The notes beneath the pieces are model-generated. The model searched no databases, was not told where the DNA came from, and was given only the letters and a program-made list of their open reading frames with translations. 38,471 nt of DNA from Verrucomicrobiaceae bacterium. Lineage in GTDB: Bacteria; Verrucomicrobiota; Verrucomicrobiae; Verrucomicrobiales; Akkermansiaceae. Numbering within the stretch: the first letter of the stretch is position 1; each line of letters starts with the position of its first letter. This document shows positions 17,332 to 25,629 of this stretch, piece after piece. A program made the translations under genes and the position numbers. The DNA lies in contig RPOS01000023.1 in assembly GCA_003820635.1 (NCBI GenBank), positions 1 to 38,471 on the forward strand, read 5' to 3'.

Positions 17332-17386
17332 GTGAGTGATGCACTGCTGCCGCTTCGAAATACGGATTCCCGATTAACAAAACCAA

Positions 17387-17399
17387 ACACGTGTATGAT
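17387..17399 (+). promoter_or_regulatory. Candidate LacI-type operator overlapping a -10 box
   Basis: ACACGTGT at 17387-17394 is a perfect 8-base palindrome with the central CG typical of LacI-family operators. TATGAT at 17394-17399, one mismatch from the sigma-70 -10 consensus, directly abuts it. No good -35 box is seen at 16-18 bases. It lies 33 bases before the ATG of the broken hydroxyacid dehydrogenase gene, where a repressor site would be expected. Confidence 0.3.
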
Positions 17400-17426
17400 T
17401 TCTCCGTCGTCCAAGCCATTTCCGCC

Positions 17427-18226
17427 ATGGAACCCATCCGCATCCTGCTCACCACCACGTCCTACCAGGACATTTCCGGTCCGCACCATGAGTTGCTCGA
17501 ATCCACCGGCGCGGAGATCATCCGCGAGCGCGGGCCGCTGTCCGAGGCGCGAATGCTGGAGTTGGTCGGTGACTTCGACGCCATCCTCTGCGGTGACGAC
17601 ATGATTTCCCGCGCCGTGCTGGAGAAGGCCGCGCCGGAAATTGGAAGCGGCTCACCGGCCACGAGATCATGGGCAAGACCATCGGCATCATCGGTCTTGG
17701 CCGGATCGGCAAGGAGGTGGCCATCCGCGCCAAGGCCTTCGGCATGACGGTGATCGCTTTCGACGTTTATTGGGATGATGGCTTTGCTTCCGACTACGAC
17801 GTCGCTCGTGCTGCCAGCGTGGCGGAGGTTTTTGAAAAATCGGACGTCATTTCCCTGCACACCAATCTCACCCCGGAAACCCGCGAGATGGCCCGCGCGG
17901 AAACCATTGCCACCATGAAGAACGGCGAGATCATCCTCAACTGCAGCCGTGGAGAAGTGGTACACACCGCGGATCTCGCCGCCGCTATCGAAAGCGGCAA
18001 AGTCGGCGGCTACGGAGCCGACGTTCTCGATGAAGAGCCGCCGCGCGCGGACCATCCGCTGCTCAAGGCGAAGAATTGCATCAGCATCTCCCACATCGGT
18101 TCAAGCACCTATGAAAGCGTGCAGCGCCAGGCGATAATGGCCGCGCAAAACCTGCTCCACCTGCTGCGCGGGGAGAAACCGCTGGTCCAGGTCAACGACG
18201 TCCCGCCGCCCAAAGCGCTCATCTAA
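17427..18226 (+). pseudogene. 2-hydroxyacid dehydrogenase (PGDH-like) with internal deletion and frame change
   Basis: The first 71 codons (17427 to about 17640) encode a normal N-terminus (MEPIRILLTTTSYQDISG to VLEKAAPE). From about 17642 a different frame continues as WKRLTGHEIMGKTIGIIGLGRIG and runs correctly to the stop at 18226, including the NAD loop GLGRIG, NCSRGE with the catalytic Arg, and the SHIGSST histidine. Aligning by eye with SerA in this window, about 63 residues are missing between the two parts, covering the AGVGVDNID to AEHAFTLML region. The missing length is not a multiple of three, so no full protein can be made. The 3' part could still be translated from the ATG at 17669 (185 residues), but would lack the substrate domain. 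Confidence 0.8.
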
Positions 18227-18239
18227 ACAGGAAAATCCC

Positions 18240-18755
18240 ATGTCGGAAATCTTCTACGTCGTTCCTGAAGACCAGCACAACGCGCTGGTGGCCGCCGTTT
18301 ACCGCAAGCGCGGCTACAGCGCCGCCGAGGCCACCGATGGCGCGCGCTTCTGCGCCGAGGCCACGCGCCACGGCATCCGCACCCACAACGCGCTCAAGGC
18401 GCTGCACCTCGATCACCGGTTCGGCTCCGCCGCCGGCGGCTGCGTGCCCAAGACGAAGATCGAGAAGATCAAAACCCGCTTCAAAGGCGCGGAAGTGTGG
18501 AATGCCAACAAAAAGCTGGGCCAGGCCACCGGCTACGCCGCCATCAAGCTGGCCGACAAATACGGTGTCGGCATGGTTTCCGTGGACAACGCCTTCCACT
18601 ATCTCTGGGGCTTCGGCTACGTGATGGATGCCGCTCGATCCGCAAAAAACAGTGGACTACTCTTCTCGGATGCCGAAATTCACGCCTTCAACGACCTCGC
18701 CAAAGAAGCCCGCAAGGCCAAATGGAAAGTCTCCGATTACAAAGTCGCGGAATAA
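18240..18755 (+). pseudogene. Ldh2-type malate/L-lactate dehydrogenase, internally deleted
   Basis: The open frame encodes 171 residues; family members are about 350. The N-terminal 140 or so match the Ldh_2/YlbC-type NAD(P)-dependent dehydrogenase fold (EDQHNALVAAVYRKRGYS, THNALKALHLDH, ADKYGVGMVSVDNAFHYLWG). After VMDAAR the sequence jumps to what looks like the extreme C-terminus (SGLLFSDAEIHAFNDLAKEA to the end). The missing middle would hold most of the NAD-binding domain, so activity is not expected. The frame is kept across the junction near 18630-18640. A good ribosome site, AGGA at 18229-18232, precedes the ATG by 7 bases, so translation signals survive. It follows the broken dehydrogenase by 13 bases. 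Confidence 0.7.
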
Positions 18756-18805
18756 TCCGACCGATCAGTCAGATCCGTCCAATCTAACAACACCCACTAA
18801 AAATC

Positions 18806-19105
18806 ATGCCCCTGACCATCAAACCAAAATCTGAATGCACCTTTGACCAGATTTCCCTCGGTGAGGTCATGCTCCGTCTTGATCCCGGCGAAGGCCGGAT
18901 CCGCACCGCACGCCACTTCACCGTTTGGGAAGGCGGCGGCGAATACAACACCTCACGCGGCTTGCGCAAATGCTTCGGCTACAAGACCGCCGTGAAAGCG
19001 TTCCCCAACTTCAAGGTCGCCTCCACCACTCCTGGCGACACCTCCATGGTCACCCGCAAGGAAGTCGAGAAAGTCATCGGCGGCGGCGCACGGGTTGTTA
19101 GATAA
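18806..19105 (+). pseudogene. PfkB-type sugar kinase (2-keto-3-deoxygluconate kinase-like), internally deleted
   Basis: The open frame encodes 99 residues; such kinases are about 310-370. Residues 1-64 are a typical N-terminus (ISLGEVMLRLDPGEGRIRTA, EGGGEYNTSRGLRKCFG). Residues about 73-99 are a typical C-terminal tail (TTPGDTSMVTRKEVE). Between them, KAFPNFKV looks like a short piece from the middle of the intact protein, which would imply two separate deletions. The ATP-binding and catalytic segment with the GxGD aspartate is gone, so it cannot be an active kinase. The frame is kept throughout. Assignment of the middle piece rests on memory of the family, not an alignment. Confidence 0.65.
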
Positions 19106-19164
19106 AAGATCAGCCTGATCCGTCAGATCGGACGGGTCTTCCAACACAGAAACACAACAGCATC

Positions 19165-20667
19165 ATGAACGAATCCCTATCGGACATCGGACTCATCGGC
19201 CTTGCGGTCATGGGCCAGAACCTCGCACTCAACATCGCCGACCACGGCTTCCGCATCTCGGTTTACAACCGCACCACCGCCACCATGGAGAAATTCGTGG
19301 CGGAAAACCCGGACACGCCCGGCGGCTTGGTTGGCTTTGCCACTTTGGAGGAATTCGCCGCCAGCCTGAAGCGACCGCGCCGCGCTGTCATCATGGTCCA
19401 GGCCGGCAAGGCCACCGATGCGGTGATCGACGCGCTCACACAAGTTTTCGAACCTGGCGATATCATCATCGACGGCGGCAACTCGAAGTGGACCGACACC
19501 ATCCGCCGCGAGAAGGAACTCAAGGAAAAGGGTTTCCTGTTCATCGGCAGCGGTGTTTCCGGCGGCGAGGAAGGCGCGCGTTTCGGTCCGGCAGTGATGC
19601 CCGGTGGCGACGCCGAGGCCTACAAGCACCTGGAGCCGGTTTGGAACGCGATCGCCGCGAAGGTCGACCCCGTCACCGGCAAGGAACTCAAGGGTGCTGC
19701 TCCCGGCAAACCGATTGTCGGCGGCGTGCCCTGTGCCACCTACATCGGCACGGATGGAGCGGGCCACTACGTGAAGATGGTCCACAACGGCATCGAATAC
19801 GGTGATATGCAGATGATCTGCGAAGCTTACGACCTCATGCGCAAACTGCTCGGCATGTCCGCCCCGGAAATCGCCTCCGTGTTCAAAAAATGGAACACCG
19901 GCGTGCTCGACAGTTTCCTCATTGAAATCACCGGCGAAGTGCTCGCCCAGAAGGACCCGATGACCGGCGGCGACCTGGTCGATCTGATCCTCGACACCGC
20001 CGGCCAGAAAGGCACCGGCAAGTGGACCAGCGTCAGCGCGCTCGACATGGGAGTGCCCGCCCCCACGGTGGCCGAGGCCGTGTTCGCCCGCTGCATCTCC
20101 GCCGTGAAGGACGAGCGGGTGGCCGCCAGCAAGATTCTATCAGGCCCCGACGCCGCCTATCAAGGTGACAAGGAGGAGCTCATCGAGGCCATCCACGCCG
20201 CGTTGTATTGTTCGAAGATCTGCTCGTATGCGCAAGGTTTCCAACTGATGCGCGAGGCGCAAAAGGAATACGGCTGGACGCTCGACTTCGGAAAAATCGC
20301 CCAGATTTTCCGCGGCGGCTGCATCATCCGCGCGATTTTCCTGCAAAAGATCACCGAGGCCTTCGAACGCGATGGCCAGCTCGCAAATCTATTGCTGGAT
20401 CCGTATTTCCAGGGCGAGGTGGAGAAGCTCCAGCCGCAATGGCGCAAGGTCGTCGCCACCGCCGCGCTCAACGGCGTGCCCGCACCGTGCATGGGCAGCG
20501 CGCTTTCGTATTACGACGGCTACCGCTCGGAGAAACTCCCCGCCAACCTGCTGCAAGGCCAGCGCGACTACTTCGGCGCTCACACCTACGAGCGCACCGA
20601 CCAACCGCGCGGCAAGTTCTTCCACATCGACTGGCCCGAGCCCGGCCGCCCGCAGATTGAGGCCTGA
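19165..20667 (+). CDS. gnd: 6-phosphogluconate dehydrogenase, decarboxylating
   Basis: The 500-residue protein is complete, unlike the three genes before it. It has the NADP-binding start [20 protein letters not shown], the substrate signature [14 protein letters not shown], and the catalytic [13 protein letters not shown], plus the C-terminal [16 protein letters not shown] block. It converts 6-phosphogluconate to ribulose 5-phosphate with release of CO2 in the oxidative pentose phosphate pathway. It lies 59 bases after the kinase remnant on the same strand; zwf and pgl are not in the window. Whether it belonged to the same regulated operon as the remnants or has its own promoter is unclear. 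Confidence 0.95.
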   Translation: MNESLSDIGLIGLAVMGQNLALNIADHGFRISVYNRTTATMEKFVAENPDTPGGLVGFATLEEFAASLKRPRRAVIMVQAGKATDAVIDALTQVFEPGDIIIDGGNSKWTDTIRREKELKEKGFLFIGSGVSGGEEGARFGPAVMPGGDAEAYKHLEPVWNAIAAKVDPVTGKELKGAAPGKPIVGGVPCATYIGTDGAGHYVKMVHNGIEYGDMQMICEAYDLMRKLLGMSAPEIASVFKKWNTGVLDSFLIEITGEVLAQKDPMTGGDLVDLILDTAGQKGTGKWTSVSALDMGVPAPTVAEAVFARCISAVKDERVAASKILSGPDAAYQGDKEELIEAIHAALYCSKICSYAQGFQLMREAQKEYGWTLDFGKIAQIFRGGCIIRAIFLQKITEAFERDGQLANLLLDPYFQGEVEKLQPQWRKVVATAALNGVPAPCMGSALSYYDGYRSEKLPANLLQGQRDYFGAHTYERTDQPRGKFFHIDWPEPGRPQIEA

Positions 20668-20814
20668 CAAGAATTATCCGCAGCGGGCAGGACCAGCCCG
20701 CACGCATCAAAATCCCGGGCGTCGGCTACCGCATGCGCTAATCCGGATGATATTCACCCGCCCGTGCCTGATCCTGTTTTGACATCACGGGCATCGGGCG
20801 GCAACAATCCCACC

Positions 20815-21099
20815 ATGAACGCGCCCAACGAGTCCACCCGCGCCGCCGAACTCAAAGCGATGCAGGATTCGATTTATCGCGAGAAAATCCTCCGTGCCCG
20901 CCGTCAGACACCGGAAGAGCGGCTCGCGGATGTGTTCGAGCTGTCCAACCACCAGTTCGCGATGATGTTGGGAGGCGCCATGCACCGCATCGGAAGCACC
21001 AACGTTGAAGAAGGATGGAGAGAAGTGGCACGCTGGATGCGTCGCCTGGATCGCGTCCGCGAACATAACCACTATGCGACTGAAAGAAGGATCTCATGA
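20815..21099 (+). CDS. Small helical protein paired with a nucleotidyltransferase
   Basis: From the ATG at 20815 the product is 94 residues, highly charged and predicted helical (AAELKAMQDSIYREKILRARR, TPEERLADVFELSNH, WMRRLDRVREHNHY). I do not know a name for the family, though small proteins with a RARRxTPEERL-like stretch are often seen just upstream of nucleotidyltransferase genes. Its stop overlaps the next start as ATGA, so the two are translationally coupled. By arrangement it could be an antitoxin or a partner. A longer reading from 20764 is open but has no ribosome site. Confidence 0.65.
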   Translation: MNAPNESTRAAELKAMQDSIYREKILRARRQTPEERLADVFELSNHQFAMMLGGAMHRIGSTNVEEGWREVARWMRRLDRVREHNHYATERRIS

Positions 21100-21662
21100 A
21101 ACTCGAGGAACTTGCCGTGCTTGTGATCGAAGCCGCCGAGGCTGAGAACGTCGAATTCATGGCCGTCGGTGCGATCGCTGCCGGAGCCTATGGCGTCCCG
21201 CGATCCACCCGGGATGTCGATCTCCTGGTCAGCATCCAGTTTCCCAAAAAAATCGACGCTTTGATGCGCCGCCTGTCATCTCACATCACATTCGATCCAC
21301 AGGTCACCTTTGACACCCTCACTTGGGGTGCCCGCCATGTGGGAATCAGCCGGGTTTCCCCGCCCTTCAAAGTCGAATTTTTTGAAACCTTTGACGACCC
21401 ATTCGTGGTTTCCGAATTCAGTCGGCGCCGCAAGGTCTTTGTTCCGTTACTCAATCGCGAAACCTGGCTGCCCACGCCGGAGGACGTAGTGGTCCAGAAA
21501 CTCCGCTGGGGCCGCAGCAAGGATCTCGACGACGCCCGCGACGTGCTCGCCGTGCAAGGCCCCGAAACGCTCGACATGGCCTACATCGAACATTGGTGCG
21601 GACTCCACGACACGCTTGCCCGCTTGCACGAAGCCCTGGCCGGAATTCCGCCTCTCGACTGA
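21096..21662 (+). CDS. Nucleotidyltransferase-fold protein, second two-gene module
   Basis: The 188-residue protein has a nucleotidyltransferase core near its N-terminus: VGAIAAGAYG followed by RSTRDVDLLV with the acidic DxD pair. A later block, PTPEDVVVQKLRWGRSKDLDDARDVL, is typical of DUF6036/AbiEii-like proteins. GAAGGA at 21086-21091 sits 4 bases before the ATG. Together with the coupled small gene upstream it forms a compact module like that at 894-1816, on the other strand and unrelated in the small partner. The substrate is unknown; a toxin or tRNA/nucleotide-modifying role is inference. Confidence 0.75.
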   Translation: MKLEELAVLVIEAAEAENVEFMAVGAIAAGAYGVPRSTRDVDLLVSIQFPKKIDALMRRLSSHITFDPQVTFDTLTWGARHVGISRVSPPFKVEFFETFDDPFVVSEFSRRRKVFVPLLNRETWLPTPEDVVVQKLRWGRSKDLDDARDVLAVQGPETLDMAYIEHWCGLHDTLARLHEALAGIPPLD

Positions 21663-21860
21663 AGCTTCATCTAACAACCATGTCATAATCCCCGCCATTC
21701 CGCGAATGGCTCTTGTGGTCGATGCGCGCGAAAAGACTCACCACCGGCGGCGATCAGCGCGGGTTGGGTGGATGGGAGCGACCTTGGAGCCGAGTCGGCG
21801 GGTGGTGGCAATCCCGCATTTCACTTGGAGTGGCCGGCCGGCGGGCCTATCTTGTGCCGG

Positions 21861-22754
21861 ATGACGCATGAGGAAGACGAACGCGCGTTTTTTGATTTCA
21901 TGGCCACCGAAAGGAGCGCCTCACCGCGGACCTTGGCCAATTATCGTGACGCTCTGGCCGCATACCGCGACTGGCGCGGCGCGGGTTTCCAAAACTGGCG
22001 GGATGAAACGGCGGATGATTTCCGCGACTATCTCTTCGCCCTGATGAAACACGGGCTCAAGCGCTCGACCATCCGGCTGAGGTTCGCGGCGCTGCGCTCG
22101 TTTTACAAATTCCTCGTTCTGCGCCGCGGGCTGGGCCGCAGTCCGGTGGCGGAAGTGCAGTTGCCGAAACCCGAGCGGCCGCTGCCGGTGGTGCTCACGG
22201 TCGGACAGATCGACGAGTTGTTAGGCATGCCGCTGCGGCTGCCGGCCGATAAAAAGTCGCCGCCGTGGCTGCCGCTGCGCGATGCGGCGATCCTCGAGTT
22301 GTTCTATTCCTGCGGCCTGCGGATTTCCGAACTGCTCGCCGTGGATGTGAAGGACGTGGATTTCATCGGGGAAACGGTGAAGGTGCGTGGCAAGGGAGCC
22401 AAGGAGCGCATCGTGCCGGTCGGCGGACCTGCGATCCATGCGATCCAACGTTACCGGCAGGAGGCGGCAGTCACCTCCGGCCCCTTGTTTCTGAGCAAGC
22501 GCCGCACGCGCATCACCCAGCAGGCGGTGGATTTGTTGCTGAGGAAATACTTGAAGCACAGCGGCATCCCGTTTGCCATCAGCCCGCACAAGCTGCGGCA
22601 CAGTTTCGCCACGCATCTGCTGGATGCCGGCGCGGACTTGCGCAGCGTGCAGGCCTTGCTCGGCCATGCCTCGCTTTCCACCACACAAATCTACACCCAC
22701 GTCACCAAGGAGCGCCTCAAGCAGGCCTACGACGACGCCCATCCCAGAGCTTGA
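21861..22754 (+). CDS. xerC: Tyrosine recombinase XerC
   Basis: From the ATG at 21861 the product is 297 residues. It has the SAM-like N-terminal core-binding domain (1-105) and the catalytic domain with Arg154 (GLRISEL), Lys178 or 181 (RGKGAKER), His243 and Arg246 (HKLRH), His269 (LLGHASLS) and Tyr278 (TQIYTHV). The end LKQAYDDAHPRA is XerC-like. With XerD it resolves chromosome dimers at dif. A second recombinase gene at 36848 in this window has XerD character. The extra 31 residues available upstream to 21768 are not conserved. The stop overlaps the next gene's TTG start. Confidence 0.9.
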   Translation: MTHEEDERAFFDFMATERSASPRTLANYRDALAAYRDWRGAGFQNWRDETADDFRDYLFALMKHGLKRSTIRLRFAALRSFYKFLVLRRGLGRSPVAEVQLPKPERPLPVVLTVGQIDELLGMPLRLPADKKSPPWLPLRDAAILELFYSCGLRISELLAVDVKDVDFIGETVKVRGKGAKERIVPVGGPAIHAIQRYRQEAAVTSGPLFLSKRRTRITQQAVDLLLRKYLKHSGIPFAISPHKLRHSFATHLLDAGADLRSVQALLGHASLSTTQIYTHVTKERLKQAYDDAHPRA

Positions 22755-23443
22755 AAACGATTTACCAATTCCTCGCCGCGCTTCTCATGCTGGCAAGCTG
22801 CGCGCCCGGCCACAGAGCTGTGCGGCAGCAAACTAGCAGCCGTTCCGCGGCTAATGCCGGTCCTGTCTCGGTGTTGTTCGTGGGAAACAGCTACAGCTTC
22901 GAGGTTCCCAAACAACTGCGGCGCATCGCGGCAGGCAACGGAAGGAAACTGCGCGTGGCCCAGGTCACCCATGGCGGATGGTCGCTGGCGCAGCATGTGG
23001 AGGATGGCGGGGCCCTGCATGAAATTCGCGAGGGTGGCTGGGATGTGGTGGTCATCCAGGAGCAAAGCCGCATTCCCGCCGTGCCGGCGCGGCGGACCCG
23101 CGAGATGATTCCCAATGTGCGTGTGCTGGCCAGGGAGGCGCGTGCCGCTGGCGCAGTGCCGGTGCTCTATCAGACATGGGGACGCCGCGACGGCGACGCG
23201 CATTATTCCGCCGGGGATGATTTCATGGCGATGAACCGGCGTTTGCGCGATGGCTACCGTGAGGCCGCGCGAGCCGCAGGTGGATTGACCATCGTGCCGG
23301 TGGGCGATGCATGGGAGCGCGAGGTTTCCGCAGGCCGCCGCGATGAGCTTTTCCAAGCAGACGGCAGCCATCCGACACCCCGCGGCAACAGGCTCGCGGC
23401 GGAGACATTTTACGAAGCCCTCTTTTCCGGAAAGCAACTCTAA
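22751..23443 (+). CDS. SGNH-hydrolase-like lipoprotein
   Basis: A TTG at 22751 overlaps the xerC stop (TTGA) and starts a 230-residue protein with a short basic start, hydrophobic run and lipobox LASC, giving lipidated Cys17. The body matches SGNH/GDSL-like proteins of the DUF4886 type: VLFVGNSYSF with Ser47 in block I, and ADGSHPTPRG with Asp204 and His207 at the C-terminus. It would be an outer-membrane or periplasmic lipoprotein; such proteins often act on esters of polysaccharides. No ATG gives the lipoprotein signal, so the TTG start with coupling to xerC is preferred. It converges on the aldehyde dehydrogenase gene with a 4-base overlap. Confidence 0.7.
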   Translation: MKTIYQFLAALLMLASCAPGHRAVRQQTSSRSAANAGPVSVLFVGNSYSFEVPKQLRRIAAGNGRKLRVAQVTHGGWSLAQHVEDGGALHEIREGGWDVVVIQEQSRIPAVPARRTREMIPNVRVLAREARAAGAVPVLYQTWGRRDGDAHYSAGDDFMAMNRRLRDGYREAARAAGGLTIVPVGDAWEREVSAGRRDELFQADGSHPTPRGNRLAAETFYEALFSGKQL

Positions 23444-24816
23444 CCAAAAAAGCGCATCATCCGTTTCAGCACGGAAAGCGAGGCGCCCGGCGGCGGATAA
23501 CGGAACGCCGGATCGGTCCGGAGCGAGCGCCGCAGCACCGCGCGCCGGTGACTGAAGCACTCGAAGCTCGCCCGGCCGTGATACATTCCCATGCCGCTCT
23601 CCCCCACCCCGCCGAAGGGCAGGTCGCGGCCCAGAATGTGGCTGATGGTGTCGTTGATGCAGACGCCGCCGGAGCGCGTTTCCGCAAGCACGCGTTCGTG
23701 CAAAGCGCTGTCCGCGGTGAACAGATACAGAGCCAGCGGCAGCGGCTGATCGCGCAGGGTTGTTAGAACATGGCTGATGTCGTCATACTCCAGCACCGGA
23801 AGGATCGGACCGAAGATTTCCTCAGTCATCACGCCGGAGTCGCGCCCCACATCAGTTAGAATGGCGGGCTCAAGATACAAGTCATCGGCATCCGTGCGGC
23901 CGCCGAGTAAGATCTTTCCATCGGAAAGCATGGCTTGCAGCCTGTCGAAATGCCGGCGGTTGATGATGCGCCCGTAGTCCGGGCTTTGCTGCGGATTTTC
24001 GCCGTAAAAATCGCACACCGCCTTGCGCAGCGCCTCCAGCAGCGCGGGTGCCACCCGGCGGTCCACCCACACATGGTCCGGCGCCACACAGGTCTGGCCG
24101 GCGTTCATGAACTTTCCCCAGACGATCCGCCGCGCGGTCAGCTCGATCGGCGCATCGGCGCTGACAATGCACGGGCATTTCCCGCCGAGCTCCAGCGTGA
24201 CGGGTGTCAGGTGGCGGGCCGCAGCGGCCATCACCGCGCGCCCGGTGCGGGTGCTGCCGGTGAAGAAAATCGTGTCGAACTTTTCGCGCAGCAAGGCCTC
24301 CGCGCAGTCCTGGCCGCCCTCGATCACTGCGATGAACTCCTCCTCAAACGTTTCCGCCATCAACGTGGCGATCATTGCGGCCGTGTGAGGCGCGAATTCC
24401 GAGGGCTTGAGCACCGCGGTGTTTCCGGCGGCGATCGCACCCACCAGCGGAGCGAGCAGCAATTGCAGCGGGTAGCTCCAAGGTCCGACGATCAAGGCCA
24501 CGCCAAACGGCTCGCGCCGCAATTCGGCATGTGACGGCCAGGCGAGCACGGGTGCCCTGCGGCGCTCGGGTTTCATCCATGCGGGCAGGTTTTTGATCGC
24601 ATGGCGGATTTCCCCGAGCACAAATCCGATCTCCGTCGCATACGCCTCGTGCGGGCTTTTCCGCAAATCCGCATGCAGCGCGGCCAACAAGTCCGCCTCC
24701 CGCGCGATCAGCCCGTCCCGCAGCGCCTCCAGCTTGCCGCGGCGGAACTCCGCGGTGGCAGTCGCTCCGGTCAGGAAAAACGCCCGCTGGCGTGCGATGA
24801 GAGGGCCGTGATCCAT
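23440..24816 (-). CDS. Aldehyde dehydrogenase, ALDH3-like; possible carotenoid-aldehyde dehydrogenase
   Basis: The 458-residue protein has the ALDH core: GPWSYPLQLLLAP, FTGST at 186-189, Glu209 in TLELGGK, catalytic Cys243 in NAGQTCVAPD, and EEIFGPILPV. The length and GPWSYP type motif place it with the class 3 group (fatty and terpenoid aldehydes). It oxidises an aldehyde to the acid with NAD(P). It is divergent from the TPR-crt genes with 46 bases between starts. In staphyloxanthin synthesis an aldehyde dehydrogenase (AldH) makes the carotenoid carboxylate before glycosylation, so that role here is an attractive inference from context. Confidence 0.85.
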   Translation of the reverse strand: MDHGPLIARQRAFFLTGATATAEFRRGKLEALRDGLIAREADLLAALHADLRKSPHEAYATEIGFVLGEIRHAIKNLPAWMKPERRRAPVLAWPSHAELRREPFGVALIVGPWSYPLQLLLAPLVGAIAAGNTAVLKPSEFAPHTAAMIATLMAETFEEEFIAVIEGGQDCAEALLREKFDTIFFTGSTRTGRAVMAAAARHLTPVTLELGGKCPCIVSADAPIELTARRIVWGKFMNAGQTCVAPDHVWVDRRVAPALLEALRKAVCDFYGENPQQSPDYGRIINRRHFDRLQAMLSDGKILLGGRTDADDLYLEPAILTDVGRDSGVMTEEIFGPILPVLEYDDISHVLTTLRDQPLPLALYLFTADSALHERVLAETRSGGVCINDTISHILGRDLPFGGVGESGMGMYHGRASFECFSHRRAVLRRSLRTDPAFRYPPPGASLSVLKRMMRFFG

Positions 24817-24862
24817 ATTCTGTTTGCGGCATGCAGACCATGGCGTAAAGCTGAGTCAAGAA

Positions 24863-25621
24863 ATGATTCGGACACTGTTCATCGGGATTCTGGCCACCAC
24901 AATGATCGCGCGAGCGGATCAAGCGGCGGACGCACTGACGCACGCGGGCATCGCCGGGTTCTCGGCGGCTTATCAGGCATGGGACGGCGAGGGCTTCGCG
25001 AAAGCCGCGCGGCAGTTCAGCCAAGCCGCCGCGAAATCCCCGAAATCCGCCACCAATTACTACTGGCAGGGAACCGCCTCGTTTCACCAGATGCTCCAGC
25101 TCCAAAGCATGGGAAAAAACACTGCGGCGGATCACCCCATGGAGGGCGCCATCCACGCCTTCGAAACCGCCGTGGCGCTGGACCCGCACCACGCTGAAAG
25201 TCATGCGCTGCTCGGCACCCTCTATGGCATGAAAATCCAGGGTGGCATCCTGCGTGCCATCCGCTTCGGTCCGCGCGTGCAGGAACACCAGAAGCAGGCA
25301 CTGCACTTCGGAGCGCACAATCCTCGTGTCCGTTATCTGTTAGGAGCCGGGCGTTTCCACGTCGCGAAGAACGCCGCCGCCCATCGCGAGGCGCTCGACA
25401 CCCTGCTGGCTGCCGAAAAGCTTTTTCTTGAGGAAGCGAAACGTCCGGCCAAGCCCTTCGAACCGCGCTGGGGTCTGAGTAGTTGCCGCACGTTCATCGG
25501 CCGCACCTATCTGAAACTCGGCGACCGCGCCCATGCGGCGGAGTATTTCAAAAAAGCGCTCGCAGAGCACCCGAATGATCACATCGCAAAGGAGCAGCTC
25601 GCCAAAATCACCCCACATTGA
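24863..25621 (+). CDS. Exported TPR-repeat protein
   Basis: From the ATG at 24863 the product is 252 residues. It begins with a signal peptide (MIRTLFIGILATTMIARA, cleavage near 17). It has tetratricopeptide-like helical repeats: FAKAARQFSQAAAKSPKSA, HAFETAVALDPHHAESHALLG, and RTYLKLGDRAHAAEYFKKAL ending in a classic TPR. It ends 8 bases before the carotenoid oxidoreductase gene, so it is the first gene of the plus-strand crt group. Its role there is unknown; TPR proteins usually scaffold complexes. Confidence 0.7.
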   Translation: MIRTLFIGILATTMIARADQAADALTHAGIAGFSAAYQAWDGEGFAKAARQFSQAAAKSPKSATNYYWQGTASFHQMLQLQSMGKNTAADHPMEGAIHAFETAVALDPHHAESHALLGTLYGMKIQGGILRAIRFGPRVQEHQKQALHFGAHNPRVRYLLGAGRFHVAKNAAAHREALDTLLAAEKLFLEEAKRPAKPFEPRWGLSSCRTFIGRTYLKLGDRAHAAEYFKKALAEHPNDHIAKEQLAKITPH

Positions 25622-25629
25622 TTTCCTCC

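Noticed and set aside
22265..22750. Extended N-terminus of the SGNH lipoprotein through xerC
   Set aside because: That part is an alternative frame of xerC; the lipobox protein starts cleanly at the TTG that overlaps the xerC stop.
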